Origin: SB11 sp964584305
Lineage (GTDB): Bacteria; Bacteroidota; Bacteroidia; UBA8524
Direction: 5' to 3'
DNA length: 64,000 nucleotides
Assembly (NCBI GenBank): GCA_964584305.1
Contig: CAZOZL010000010.1
Coordinates: 32,682-96,681 of the forward strand
The notes under the pieces were generated by a model that saw only the letters and a list, made by a program, of their open reading frames with translations, was not told the origin of the DNA and ran no database searches. Below are positions 44,138 through 53,190 of the stretch, piece after piece. The position numbers and the translations under genes were made by a program. Numbering within the stretch: the first letter of the stretch is position 1; every line of letters begins with the position of its first letter.

Positions 44138-44202
44138 ACCCTTCCCCTTAGGGGAAAAAGACCAAATTGTAGTATAGGTGAATACAGCAACGTAGGGACT
44201 TA
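44138..44202. repeat. Intergenic repeat, diverged module B copy
   Basis: CCCTTCCCCTTAGGGGAAAA, then ACCAAATTGTAGTATAGGTG and CAGCAACGTAGG, in the 513-bp gap between the adaptor and LuxE-like genes. It is more diverged than the other copies. The rest of this gap has no ORF, tRNA or terminator that I can see. Confidence 0.65.
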
Positions 44203-44359
44203 AAAGCGATTTCACATTTGCCTATACCGTCATTGCAATATCTTCCGAAATAATCTGCTTAATTATACATTCTCAAAGATTGCTATGTTTGCCTATGAAG
44301 ACACAATTGCAATTGCTCACACACCTTTTGACTCCGCTTAAAATGGAACAACACACACG

Positions 44360-45343
44360 TTAAACAATCATTGTATTACAGCCTCGTATTTCGCTAAAAT
44401 CCATTCTGCCTAAAACTTCAAAACTTCCATCTTCATAAACTCTCCCTATGTCTTCGGTTTCAATAAAACTACAACTGTATATATTGGCAAGGTCTATAAT
44501 ATTTAATACTCCTGTTTTTCCATAATCAGCATAGCCAAAAGGGTCATCTACGGCACGGGCATAGGCACGCATCCACATAGGGCAAATAAAACGTCCTTCC
44601 TTTTTTGCATAGGCTTGCGAGAGTAGCTCCGTCATTCCATATTCAGAGTGTATTTCAGGCACACCAAAACCTGCTTTTAACTCTCTGTGCAACTCAAAAC
44701 GGGTAAGTTCTTTTCGTCGCCCTTTCATGCCCCCCGTTTCCATAACAGTAGTGTTTTTTAGTTGCATAGGGTGTTTTGCTACAAAATCGAGCAAGGCAAA
44801 AGAAACACCTATTAATAACGTTTTTTGTCCTTTCGCTTCATTTTGCTGTAAAACCGCTTTCAGTTCATCCCACTCATCTAAATAAAAACCACTATCAGGG
44901 TGCTGGCTTTGTTGTATTAAACTATCAGCCATATATACTAATGACGAGCCTGTACGTTCTAAATATGAGGGAAGAAGGGCTAAAATACAGTATTCGGAAG
45001 GGTTGCCATAAAACTGACGAAACCCATTGCTAAATGCTTTTTGGTAAATACCTATATCAGCTACCAAGTGGCTACTTTGCCCTTTGCCAGTAGTGCTACT
45101 ACTTAAAAAGGTTTGTTTTACACTATGATTTTGGGCAATAATGTTGTGAGATTTGAAAAAAGAAATAGGAAGAAAGGGAATCTCTTTAACCTCATTAATA
45201 GTTGCCGTGTTTATACCTAAGTATTGTATGTATTTTTGGTATGGAACAACATTTGCAGCTTGAAATTTAAAGACCTCACAAACTGTTTCAACAAAATTTT
45301 CGTTCTTTGTAGTGAATACCTTATTTATTAAACTTAAATCCAT
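44360..45343 (-). CDS. LuxE-type acyl-protein synthetase-like protein
   Basis: 327 residues of the LuxE / acyl-adenylating family. FLSSSTTGKGQSSHLV is the Ser/Thr/Gly-rich nucleotide loop, IHSEYGMTELLSQAY the conserved Glu/Tyr/Gly motif, and FIETEDIGRVYEDGSFEVLGRMD the C-terminal adenylation core. Despite the name it has no lux genes near it; similar proteins in Bacteroidota lie in saccharide or fatty-acid clusters. It probably activates or transfers an acyl group. The ATG is only 2 bp from the start of the divergent lipoprotein gene. Confidence 0.83.
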   Translation of the reverse strand: MDLSLINKVFTTKNENFVETVCEVFKFQAANVVPYQKYIQYLGINTATINEVKEIPFLPISFFKSHNIIAQNHSVKQTFLSSSTTGKGQSSHLVADIGIYQKAFSNGFRQFYGNPSEYCILALLPSYLERTGSSLVYMADSLIQQSQHPDSGFYLDEWDELKAVLQQNEAKGQKTLLIGVSFALLDFVAKHPMQLKNTTVMETGGMKGRRKELTRFELHRELKAGFGVPEIHSEYGMTELLSQAYAKKEGRFICPMWMRAYARAVDDPFGYADYGKTGVLNIIDLANIYSCSFIETEDIGRVYEDGSFEVLGRMDFSEIRGCNTMIV

Positions 45344-45345
45344 TT

Positions 45346-45906
45346 ATGAAATATTGGAAACCCGTATATATATTTTCTTTCTTTAGTTTAGTACTATTGG
45401 TGTTAAGTGGCTGCACTTCTACTGAAAGTACTGCACCCCCTACCCCATCACTTAAATATGTTGGGTACAGCAAAATTAAAACGAATAATGGAAAAGATAG
45501 CCTTATTACCATTAATATGACATTTGAAGACGGTGATGGAGATATAGGACTGTCTGATGCAGACTCATTTCCTCCATTTCGGTTTGGTTCTCCAAATTTT
45601 TATAATTTATATGTTGAGTTTTTTACGATAGAAAATGGAATACCAAAAAAGATTACTTCGCAGTTTTTGCAAGACCCTATTACGGGTGATACCGTTGCGT
45701 TTAACCAAAGAATAGCTAACCTAACCCCAGAAGGGAGAGACAAGTATATTAAAGGAAGAATTGATGTGTTAACGCCTTTTATAACCACTTTAGACTACTC
45801 GAAACCTTTACCCAACTTGATATTTTATAAAATCACTTTAGAAGACCGCAACCTAAACCGTAGTAACACCATAGAAACACCCGAAATAGTATTAGATTTA
45901 CAATAG
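45346..45906 (+). CDS. Exported lipoprotein of unknown function
   Basis: 186 residues with a lipoprotein signal (FFSLVLLVLSGCTST, Cys23). The mature part has no recognised domain; it contains an acidic segment FEDGDGDIGLSDADSFPPF that recalls calcium-binding or beta-propeller turns, and ends in RSNTIETPEIVLDL. Divergent from the LuxE-like gene with just 2 bp (TT) between the start codons. Confidence 0.7.
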   Translation: MKYWKPVYIFSFFSLVLLVLSGCTSTESTAPPTPSLKYVGYSKIKTNNGKDSLITINMTFEDGDGDIGLSDADSFPPFRFGSPNFYNLYVEFFTIENGIPKKITSQFLQDPITGDTVAFNQRIANLTPEGRDKYIKGRIDVLTPFITTLDYSKPLPNLIFYKITLEDRNLNRSNTIETPEIVLDLQ

Positions 45907-45931
45907 CCCTTAAATTTCTACTGATTGCTTT

Positions 45932-47998
45932 TTAACTAACCCCGCTACCATTCCCCACGGCATCATTAGGGTGTACAAAGTGTAGTTTGCCCTTGGCATC
46001 TTCTGCCATTAGTATCATCCCTTGCGATTCTATGCCTTTTAGCTTACGTGGGGCAAGGTTTATTAGTATGCTTACCTGTTTGCCTATAATATCTGCTGCC
46101 TCAAAATGCTGTGCAATGCCAGATACCACGGTACGCTTATCTACTCCCGTATCTACTAATAGTTTCATTAGTTTATCAGTTTTGGGTACGCGTTCTGCTT
46201 CCAGTATTGTCCCAATACGGATGTCCATCTTGGCAAAATCATCAAATACAATTTCTGGTTTTGCAGGGGCAAGGGTAGTTTGCGTAGCTGCCGTATTTTC
46301 TTTTTTATTGGCTTCCAGTTTTTCTAATTGCACTGCTATTTCTTTAGCGTCAATATTTTTAAATAAATGTTGAGCTTTGTTTATAGTGTGTCCGCTTTCT
46401 AATGCCACATCCAAGCCAAAGGCAAAAGTCTTTTCAGCCACATTTAGTTGCTCTTTTATGCGTTGGGCGGTTGCTGGCAATATAGGCTCTGCTACGTTGG
46501 CTATTTGTAGGCAAAGGTTCAAACAGTTTTTAATTACGGCAGCTGTTTGCTCGGGGTTTTGTTTTATCAGTTTCCAAGGTTCGGTTTCAGCCATGTATTT
46601 ATTGCCTGCACGGGCAATATTCATAAGTTCGGCTTGTGCCTCTCTAAATCCAAAGTTTTGCAGGCTTTTTTCCATTGCCTCAAATGCTCTTTGTGTTTCT
46701 TTATGCAAATTATTGGTAGGTGTAGCTAATTCGGTAAACTCTCCGCTAACAGTTGGAACTACGCCATTGTAAAATTTATGGGTAAGCACTACAGCACGGT
46801 TTACAAAGTTGCCCAATATGGCTACCAATTCGCTGTTTACCTTTAGCTGGTAGTCTTTCCACGTAAAATCAGCATCTTTAGTTTCGGGGGCTATACTGGT
46901 AAGTACATAGCGCAACTCATCCGTTCGGTTAGGGAAATCTTGTAAATACTCGTGCAACCAAATTGCCCAGTTACGGCTGGTAGATATTTTTTGCCCCTCC
47001 AAATTCAAAAACTCATTGGCAGGCACTTGGGTAGGCAATACATAGCCCCCATGTTCCAGCAACATCATTGGGAATATTAGGGTATGAAATACAATATTGT
47101 CTTTCCCTATAAAGTGTACTAAGTTGGTATTTTCTTCATCTTGCCACCAGTTTTTCCACTCATCGGCATTTCCTTTTTGTTCAAAATATTCTTTGGTAGC
47201 ACTTATATAGCCAATGGGCGCATCAAACCACACGTATAGTACTTTTTTTTCAACCCCTTTAATGGGTACTTTTATGCCCCAGTCCAAATCACGGGTCATA
47301 GCACGGGCGTGTAGCCCTTGATTAAGCCATGCGTTAAACTGCCCTTTTACGTTACTTTTCCACCCCGCTACACGTTTTTGATATTCTTTAAATTCAGGCT
47401 TCTCTGCTAAATCACCCAAGTTTAAAAACCAGTTTTTTGATGTTCTTAACTCGGGAGTATTGCCCGATAATGCTGAACGTACATCTTTCAACTCCTTCGG
47501 GTCAAGGCTTGTACCACAGCTTTCGCATTGGTCGCCATAGGCATTGGGATTGCCACATACTGGGCAAGTACCTATAATATAGCGGTCGGCTAAAAACTGT
47601 TGTGCTTCAGCATCATAATATTGCTGGGCTTCTATTTCCTCAAAAGCACCTTTATCGTATAAATTTTTAAAAAAATCTTGTGCTGTTTTATGATGCGTAG
47701 GCGATGATGTACGTGAATATATATCAAAGGTTATCCCAAAACTATCAAAGGCATCTTTAATAATGGTATTGTACTTATCTACCACTTGCTGTGGAGTGAT
47801 ACCTTCTTTTTTTGCCTTTATGGTAATGGCAACGCCATGCTCATCACTACCACATACAAATAATACGTTTTCTCCTTTTGCTCGCTGGTAACGCACATAT
47901 ATATCGGCGGGTAAGTAGCAACCTGCCAAATGCCCAATATGCACAGCCCCATTGGCATAGGGTAAAGCGGCGGTTATTAGATGTTTTTTCTTGTTCAT
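45932..47998 (-). CDS. metG: Methionyl-tRNA synthetase
   Basis: 688 residues from the ATG at 47998, five codons inside the longest frame; the family normally starts with K-K-H-L-I-T-A. LPYANGAVHIGHLAG holds the HIGH motif; KISTS (in GQKISTSRNW) stands for KMSKS; a zinc knuckle CPVCGNPNAYGDQCESCG is present. The C-terminus has a tRNA-binding (Trbp111/EMAP-like) domain, DDFAKMDIRIGTILEAERVP. Charges tRNA-Met. Ends 25 bp from the convergent lipoprotein gene. Confidence 0.94.
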   Translation of the reverse strand: MNKKKHLITAALPYANGAVHIGHLAGCYLPADIYVRYQRAKGENVLFVCGSDEHGVAITIKAKKEGITPQQVVDKYNTIIKDAFDSFGITFDIYSRTSSPTHHKTAQDFFKNLYDKGAFEEIEAQQYYDAEAQQFLADRYIIGTCPVCGNPNAYGDQCESCGTSLDPKELKDVRSALSGNTPELRTSKNWFLNLGDLAEKPEFKEYQKRVAGWKSNVKGQFNAWLNQGLHARAMTRDLDWGIKVPIKGVEKKVLYVWFDAPIGYISATKEYFEQKGNADEWKNWWQDEENTNLVHFIGKDNIVFHTLIFPMMLLEHGGYVLPTQVPANEFLNLEGQKISTSRNWAIWLHEYLQDFPNRTDELRYVLTSIAPETKDADFTWKDYQLKVNSELVAILGNFVNRAVVLTHKFYNGVVPTVSGEFTELATPTNNLHKETQRAFEAMEKSLQNFGFREAQAELMNIARAGNKYMAETEPWKLIKQNPEQTAAVIKNCLNLCLQIANVAEPILPATAQRIKEQLNVAEKTFAFGLDVALESGHTINKAQHLFKNIDAKEIAVQLEKLEANKKENTAATQTTLAPAKPEIVFDDFAKMDIRIGTILEAERVPKTDKLMKLLVDTGVDKRTVVSGIAQHFEAADIIGKQVSILINLAPRKLKGIESQGMILMAEDAKGKLHFVHPNDAVGNGSGVS

Positions 47999-48047
47999 TA
48001 CTAAGTAGTGCAAAAGTAAGGTGGATTTATGTAATTTGCCTTTAAGT

Positions 48048-48695
48048 ATGTCAACGATTTATGTTTTAAGCGGATTAGCAAATGATTACCGTGTGTTTAA
48101 GTACATTGATTTTGGCGATAATGAGATAGTGCATATCCCTTGGATAATACCAGAACCAAAGGAAACATTACACTCCTATACGCTCAAAATGTGTGAACAT
48201 ATAACCGCCACCAATCCTATACTAATTGGGCTTTCTTTTGGTGGCATAATGGCTATTGAGATTGCAAAACATATAGACGTAAAGAAAATTATTCTGCTTT
48301 CTTCTATAAAAACCCACAAAGAGCTTCCTTTTTATTTGAAATGGTTTGGTAAAACAGGGTTACAACATATTATTCCACCTGCTTGGGTATTGCGAACGAA
48401 TGCTTTTGTGTTTTGGTTTTTGAGACTGAAAGAAAAAGAGCATAAAACCCTTTTCACACAGTTATTTAAAGAGACCAACCCTTGGGTATATAAATGGTCG
48501 GCTAACCAAGTGCTTACGTGGAAGAATACGAAAATACCTCGAAACATCTACCACATTCATGGTAATAACGATACTATTTTACCCAGCAAATTCACTACAC
48601 CTGATTATGTAGTTAATAACGGTGGGCATTTTATGGTAGTAACCCATGCACAAAAAATTTCTAAAATTCTTATCCAAAAAATAAGCAGTTCATAG
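48048..48695 (+). CDS. Alpha/beta hydrolase
   Basis: 215 residues from the ATG at 48048; a GTG at 48021 is possible but adds a non-family leader. ILIGLSFGGIMAIEIA is the nucleophile elbow G-x-S-x-G with Ser; the late acid may be in IHGNNDTILPSKF and the His in VNNGGHFMVV. Substrate unknown. It is divergent from metG by about 50 bp. Confidence 0.82.
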   Translation: MSTIYVLSGLANDYRVFKYIDFGDNEIVHIPWIIPEPKETLHSYTLKMCEHITATNPILIGLSFGGIMAIEIAKHIDVKKIILLSSIKTHKELPFYLKWFGKTGLQHIIPPAWVLRTNAFVFWFLRLKEKEHKTLFTQLFKETNPWVYKWSANQVLTWKNTKIPRNIYHIHGNNDTILPSKFTTPDYVVNNGGHFMVVTHAQKISKILIQKISSS

Positions 48696-48748
48696 AAATA
48701 AAATTCTCGTTTGTCGATTTTTATACAAAAATGTTCTTTATTTTTTGA

Positions 48749-48756
48749 TATATTTG
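48749..48756 (+). promoter_or_regulatory. Promoter -7 box for the SPFH operon
   Basis: TATATTTG, 29 nt before the SPFH ATG; no clear -33 element. Confidence 0.45.
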
Positions 48757-48785
48757 TGATATCATTTTAATATCATAAAGATAAT

Positions 48786-49640
48786 ATGAAAAACGAAAAA
48801 ATAATAAAACCATCATCAGGCTATGTTGTATTAGCCATAATATCAATAGTAACTATTTTCATAGTTTACTTAGCAATAACTACTTTGCCACATTGGACAG
48901 CGCTATTTAGTATTATCCCCTTAACTGCTTTGGTAGGTTTATTAGCGGTTGAGCCTAACGCATCGCGAGTGCTTACCCTTTTTGGTGAGTATAAAGGAAC
49001 GGTTACTGCCAATGGTTTCTTTTGGGTAAATCCCTTTTATGTGAAAAAAAGAATATCGCTACGGGCAAGAAATATTGATAGTGTACCCATTAAAGTAAAC
49101 GACAAACTGGGAAACCCTATAAAAATAGGTGTCGTATTGGTATGGAAAGTAAGCAACACCTTTAAAGCCGCTTTTGAGGTGGATAATTACGAAAATTTTG
49201 TGAGCGTGCAAAGCGAGTCGGCTATTAGAAAACTGGCGGGGCTATACCCTTATGATACCTTTGATGATGCTGAATCCGATATGTCTTTACGCTCAGGCGG
49301 AGAAGAGGTAAACCACAAGCTGGAAGAAGAACTGCGTGAACGCTTGGTAATAGCAGGAGTAGAAGTAATGGAAGCACGTATTAGCCATTTGGCGTATGCC
49401 GAAGAGATTGCAGGTGCTATGTTGCAACGCCAGCAAGCTACCGCCATTGTTGCAGCAAGAATGAAAATAGTAGAAGGTGCTGTGGGCATGGTAGAAATGG
49501 CATTAGAGCAAATAGCCGACAAACAAATGGTACACTTTGATGAAGAGAAAAAAGCCGCAATGATTAGTAACCTAATGGTGGTACTTTGTGGTGATAAATC
49601 TGCCAATCCTATAATTAACGCAGGTACTTTACACAACTAA
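48786..49640 (+). CDS. SPFH/band-7 (stomatin-like) membrane protein
   Basis: 284 residues. Two N-terminal hydrophobic segments (about 12-30 and 35-52), then the band-7 domain: VEPNASRVLTLFGEYKGTV, NGFFWVNPFY, KVNDKLGNPIKIGVVLVWKV, and a helical C-terminus (AYAEEIAGAMLQRQQATAIV, AARMKIVEGAVGMVEMALEQ). Such proteins form oligomeric membrane scaffolds. It opens an operon with two PH-like paralogues, an Arc-like protein and an LD-carboxypeptidase, which hints at a cell-envelope role. That is an inference from position only. Confidence 0.87.
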   Translation: MKNEKIIKPSSGYVVLAIISIVTIFIVYLAITTLPHWTALFSIIPLTALVGLLAVEPNASRVLTLFGEYKGTVTANGFFWVNPFYVKKRISLRARNIDSVPIKVNDKLGNPIKIGVVLVWKVSNTFKAAFEVDNYENFVSVQSESAIRKLAGLYPYDTFDDAESDMSLRSGGEEVNHKLEEELRERLVIAGVEVMEARISHLAYAEEIAGAMLQRQQATAIVAARMKIVEGAVGMVEMALEQIADKQMVHFDEEKKAAMISNLMVVLCGDKSANPIINAGTLHN

Positions 49641-49644
49641 AAAT

Positions 49645-50169
49645 ATGGTATATAACGAAAAACAAAGTATGAGCAAGCTGTGGTGGATAATGATACCCAT
49701 GTTTGTTACAATAATAATAATGATTACTTTTTGGTTGGGTGAAAAAGACCCTACTGAAAAAGAAGAAGTATTTGCAGGGCTTATTACGGTAGTGCTAATT
49801 CAAACAGCAGCAATGGCTTTATTCTTCACCATGAGTTTGCGGACAAGGATTGATGAAAAAGGCGTTACATTTTCTTTTAAACCTTTTTTAAAAGAAAGGA
49901 ACTATACGTGGGCTGATATAGAAAAAGTGTGGGTACGCAAATACAAACCCGTAAAAGAGTATGGCGGCTGGGGTTTTAAAGGGGGGTTTAGAAAAAAAAC
50001 AGGCAGAGCCTATAACATATGGGGGAACAAGGGTTTGCAAATCCATTTAAAAAATGGCAAAAAAGTATTGATTGGCACGCAACAGCACGATGAATTAGTT
50101 ATGTTTTTAGAACGGCTAAAAGAAAAATATGATATTGATGTTATAGCTAAAGCAGAATTAACATACTAA
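49645..50169 (+). CDS. Membrane-anchored PH-like protein, paralogue 1
   Basis: 174 residues: two membrane segments (about 13-28 and 45-62), then a soluble beta-rich part (TRIDEKGVTFSFKPFLKERN, YTWADIEKVWVRKYKPVKEY, LQIHLKNGKKVLIGTQ, ending FLERLKEKYDI) like a bacterial PH domain. It begins 4 bp after the SPFH stop. It is clearly homologous to the next gene (shared EKQSM, YKPVKE, IGTQ, LERLKEKYDI). Function unknown. Confidence 0.75.
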   Translation: MVYNEKQSMSKLWWIMIPMFVTIIIMITFWLGEKDPTEKEEVFAGLITVVLIQTAAMALFFTMSLRTRIDEKGVTFSFKPFLKERNYTWADIEKVWVRKYKPVKEYGGWGFKGGFRKKTGRAYNIWGNKGLQIHLKNGKKVLIGTQQHDELVMFLERLKEKYDIDVIAKAELTY

Positions 50170-50183
50170 AGAAAATCAGAAAC

Positions 50184-50693
50184 ATGAATTTTAAAGAGAA
50201 ACAAAGCATGAAAAAACTATGGGGGCTAATGGTTACTATTGCTATGCTTATAATATTCTTTGTTTGGTTAAATAAGGTTGATACTGCTGAAAAAAAAGAG
50301 GCGTTGCTGGCACTTATAGTGCTAACTGTGGTAGGGTTGAGCTTAGCCTTAGTTTTCATTTCTATTTCGCTGCATACTACAATTACAGTAAAAGGAATAT
50401 TTTTTCGATACAAACCTTTTTCAAAAGAAAAACACTTTACTTGGGCAGAAATAGAAACAGTTAGTGTAGGCAATTATAAACCCGTAAAAGAAAAAAGTCT
50501 TTTGGCGAATAAAAACCCTAATAAAGAAATAGCGTATTTTGTTAGGGGTAATGCAGGATTAAAAATTAATTTTAGAAACGGGAAAAGTATAATAATTGGC
50601 ACACAAAAAGAAACGGAGATGGCTCTCTTTTTAAAACGATTAAAAGAAAAATACGATATACAAGAAATAGGTGAGGCAGAATTAAATGGCTGA
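50184..50693 (+). CDS. Membrane-anchored PH-like protein, paralogue 2
   Basis: 169 residues, tandem duplicate of the previous gene with the same plan (two membrane segments; FTWAEIETVSVGNYKPVKEK; LKINFRNGKSIIIGTQ; FLKRLKEKYDI). The two have diverged well beyond a recent copy. Its end overlaps the Arc-like gene by 8 bp. Confidence 0.75.
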   Translation: MNFKEKQSMKKLWGLMVTIAMLIIFFVWLNKVDTAEKKEALLALIVLTVVGLSLALVFISISLHTTITVKGIFFRYKPFSKEKHFTWAEIETVSVGNYKPVKEKSLLANKNPNKEIAYFVRGNAGLKINFRNGKSIIIGTQKETEMALFLKRLKEKYDIQEIGEAELNG

Positions 50694-50859
50694 AAAAAAA
50701 GCATTTGTACTACGCATAAACACTGAAACCATGAAAGCCCTTGAAAAATGGGCTGCCGATGAGTTTAGAAGTACCAACGGGCAATTAGAATGGATGATTG
50801 ACCGTGCGCTAAAAGAACACAAACGCCACCCACAAAATAGAAAAAAAGAGAAAGAATGA
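50686..50859 (+). CDS. Small Arc/MetJ-like ribbon-helix-helix protein
   Basis: 57 residues, start ATG 50686, stop TGA 50857-50859. Reads MAEKKAFVLRINTETMKALE, then KWAADEFRSTNGQLEWMIDR and a Lys-rich tail; this is the Arc-type pattern: beta strand FVLRIN, helix ETMKALEKWA, then FRSTNGQLEWMIDRAL. Overlaps the preceding gene by 8 bp and the next by 4 (ATGA), so it is translationally coupled. It may regulate its own operon. It fits an antitoxin-like or small transcription factor; no toxin partner is evident. Confidence 0.85.
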   Translation: MAEKKAFVLRINTETMKALEKWAADEFRSTNGQLEWMIDRALKEHKRHPQNRKKEKE

Positions 50860-51749
50860 ATATTCCCCCTTTTTTAAACGCAGGCGATACCATAGGCATT
50901 GTTGCCCCCGCCCGCAAAATTAATTTAGATGAACTACATACAGCAATAACCCTATTTGAAAGCTGGGGTTTGAAAATAGAATTATCCCCCAATCTATTTA
51001 AGATAGAAAACCAATTTGCAGGAACTGATGTAGAGCGAGCTGCCGATTTTCAGTATTTGATAAATAACCCTGAAATAAAAGCCATTATTTGTGCCAGAGG
51101 CGGATACGGAACTGTGCGTATGGTAGATTTGATTAATTGGGATACATTTAAGCAACAACCAAAATGGGTAATAGGATATAGTGATGTTACTGTGCTACAC
51201 AATCATATTAATAAAAACATAAATACCGCTACACTTCATGCTACTATGCCTTTGGGAATGGATACCGAAAACATAGAAAAGATAGCCGCCCAAAACAGCA
51301 TTAAAAACATACTATTTGGCAAGTTGCCACACTACCACTTGCCGCAGCATCACCTAAACAAACAAGGCAATGCCAGTGGTATTTTTGTAGGAGGAAACCT
51401 ATCGGTATTGTATAGTATTTTGGGTTCAAGCTCTTTCCCTGATGCTGAAGGGAAAATTTTGTTTATAGAAGATTTAGACGAGTACCTGTACCATATAGAC
51501 CGTATGCTACAAGGGCTAAAGCGGGCAGGCAAGCTGCAACACCTTGCTGCACTGGTAGTTGGCAGTATGACCGCCATGCGAGACAATACTGTGCCTTTTG
51601 GCAAAACAGCCGAAAAAATAATTTATGATATTGTAAAACCATATAACTATCCTGTGTATTTTAATTTCCCCGCAGGGCATATTGATAAAAATTTAGCCTT
51701 GCCAATGGGTGTATCAGCAAGTATAAAAAATAATATATTACGGTTTTAA
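50856..51749 (+). CDS. LD-carboxypeptidase, family S66
   Basis: 297 residues. GDTIGIVAPARK at the start, ICARGGYGTVRMVDLIN, VIGYSDVTVLH with catalytic Ser109, ILFIEDLDEYLYHIDRML with a catalytic Glu, and FPAGHIDKNLALPMG with His275. It removes the terminal D-Ala from muropeptide tetrapeptides during peptidoglycan recycling. No signal peptide, so cytoplasmic. The start overlaps the Arc-like gene by 4 bp (ATGA). Confidence 0.92.
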   Translation: MNIPPFLNAGDTIGIVAPARKINLDELHTAITLFESWGLKIELSPNLFKIENQFAGTDVERAADFQYLINNPEIKAIICARGGYGTVRMVDLINWDTFKQQPKWVIGYSDVTVLHNHINKNINTATLHATMPLGMDTENIEKIAAQNSIKNILFGKLPHYHLPQHHLNKQGNASGIFVGGNLSVLYSILGSSSFPDAEGKILFIEDLDEYLYHIDRMLQGLKRAGKLQHLAALVVGSMTAMRDNTVPFGKTAEKIIYDIVKPYNYPVYFNFPAGHIDKNLALPMGVSASIKNNILRF

Positions 51750-51984
51750 CCTAAGTTAGACGTAAGCACCCGTTTCTTGTAAAGTAATAAAAGTAGAATA
51801 ACCAATATAGCCATAGGTTGAAACTGTAACTGCAAGATTAATACTATTTTAACCTTATTCTTCATAGCCATCAACTATACAAGACCGTTGCAAGGGAAAA
51901 ACCTTATATTTTCAGCCTGTCTCGCAATGCCTGCACGGGCAGGTAATCTGTTATCATCTTTATTAGTTGTTGGCTTTTAGCCTT

Positions 51985-52062
51985 TAAACAGAATAGGCAT
52001 GAATGCCCATTCTCATACATGAAGATTTTCGTTAAGGGCACAGACTGTGCCAGCTGTTTCCC
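51985..52062. repeat. Intergenic repeat, module C copy
   Basis: ACAGAATAGGCATGAATGCC, then CATTCTCATACATGAAGATT and TTCGTTAAGGGCACAGACTG, in the 385-bp gap between LD-carboxypeptidase and phosphatase-fold genes. An inverted pair GGCACAGACTGTGCC follows the module (52037-52051). Nothing else recognised; a copy of CTCGCAATG occurs at 51922. Confidence 0.7.
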
Positions 52063-52134
52063 TCCTGTGGGTAGGTAAAGGGGACTAAAGGGAGGGGCTA
52101 AACTTTTAACTTACACCCCTAAATACTCTGATTT

Positions 52135-53190
52135 TTAATGAAGAAGCAACTCGGCTTGTATCACCCTATGGTCAGACCCAAAAGTTTCACCACGTTCATA
52201 ATTGTAAGAACGCATTTTAGTATGGTGCAATATATAATCTATACGGAATGAGGGGTAAGCCCCTGAGTAGGTGCTGCCCATACCGCTTCCACTTTCTACA
52301 AAAGCATCTTTTAGGTTATCCGTAATTTTACCATAGGTAAAACTCATAGGAGTGTCGTTAAAATCGCCACATAAAATTACAGGATAAGGTGATGCTTCCA
52401 TTTCTTTCAACACAATATCTACCTGTGGTTTTCGTTTCTTAAAACCATTGCGTAAACTCTTAATAATGCCTTTAGAGCTTTCTATGGCTCTATTTTTATC
52501 GTTTATATCTACTTTTACTTTGTTTAATAAAAAGGATTGGAAATGAACATTAAATACTCTCACCGTATCCTTACCCACAACAATATCTGCCCACATAGCC
52601 CCGTTAGTGCTTTTTTTACCATTAAAAATAATGCCTTTGTGCTTAATAATAGGATATGTTGAGACAATAATTAAATTGTTTGATTTTGAGTTTCGAGCAA
52701 CAATATAAAAACGTTTACCAAAGGCTTTTCTTAACTCATCTTTGGCGTTAGTAGTTTCGCTTATCCCCACCCATGGGTTAAACTCTTGCATACACAATAT
52801 ATTGGGCAATTGGGTTTTTAGGTATTTATAAAATTTTGGATAGGGGTTTTTGCCTTTGTGCCGTTCATCAAAATTTTGAATATTGAAACTCATTACTTTT
52901 ACCGTAGTATCAGAATTCCTTTTTTCCCTTCCTGCCAATTGAAAGTATTTTCCGGTATGGGCAAACCCTAAAATAATGGCTCCTAAAGAAATAAATATGT
53001 ACAATTTGGCTTGAAAAAGCCAGTATAGTATAAATACTACATTAGTAACAATAAGGGCTATATAGCCTAAACCCAAAAAGGAAATGGGCCACAAATATTG
53101 CGGATTGCTTGAAGGGGATAAATAACTGCCCAGTAGTAACAAGGCAACTATAAAATTAAGTACTAAAACAATTTTGTTTAAAAAAAACAT
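52135..53190 (-). CDS. Endonuclease/exonuclease/phosphatase-fold membrane protein
   Basis: 351 residues. Three N-terminal hydrophobic segments (about 5-90), then the EEP fold: VMSFNIQNFDER, ILCMQEFNPWV with the catalytic Glu, VFNVHFQSF, CGDFNDTPMS and FRIDYILHH, ending GSDHRVIQAEL. Active outside the cytoplasm by topology; substrate (nucleic acid or lipid) unknown. Overlaps the rhomboid stop codon by one base. Confidence 0.86.
   Translation of the reverse strand: MFFLNKIVLVLNFIVALLLLGSYLSPSSNPQYLWPISFLGLGYIALIVTNVVFILYWLFQAKLYIFISLGAIILGFAHTGKYFQLAGREKRNSDTTVKVMSFNIQNFDERHKGKNPYPKFYKYLKTQLPNILCMQEFNPWVGISETTNAKDELRKAFGKRFYIVARNSKSNNLIIVSTYPIIKHKGIIFNGKKSTNGAMWADIVVGKDTVRVFNVHFQSFLLNKVKVDINDKNRAIESSKGIIKSLRNGFKKRKPQVDIVLKEMEASPYPVILCGDFNDTPMSFTYGKITDNLKDAFVESGSGMGSTYSGAYPSFRIDYILHHTKMRSYNYERGETFGSDHRVIQAELLLH

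Noticed and set aside
44360..45343. A bioluminescence (lux) locus
   Set aside because: Only a LuxE-like fold is present; no luxA, B, C or D genes.
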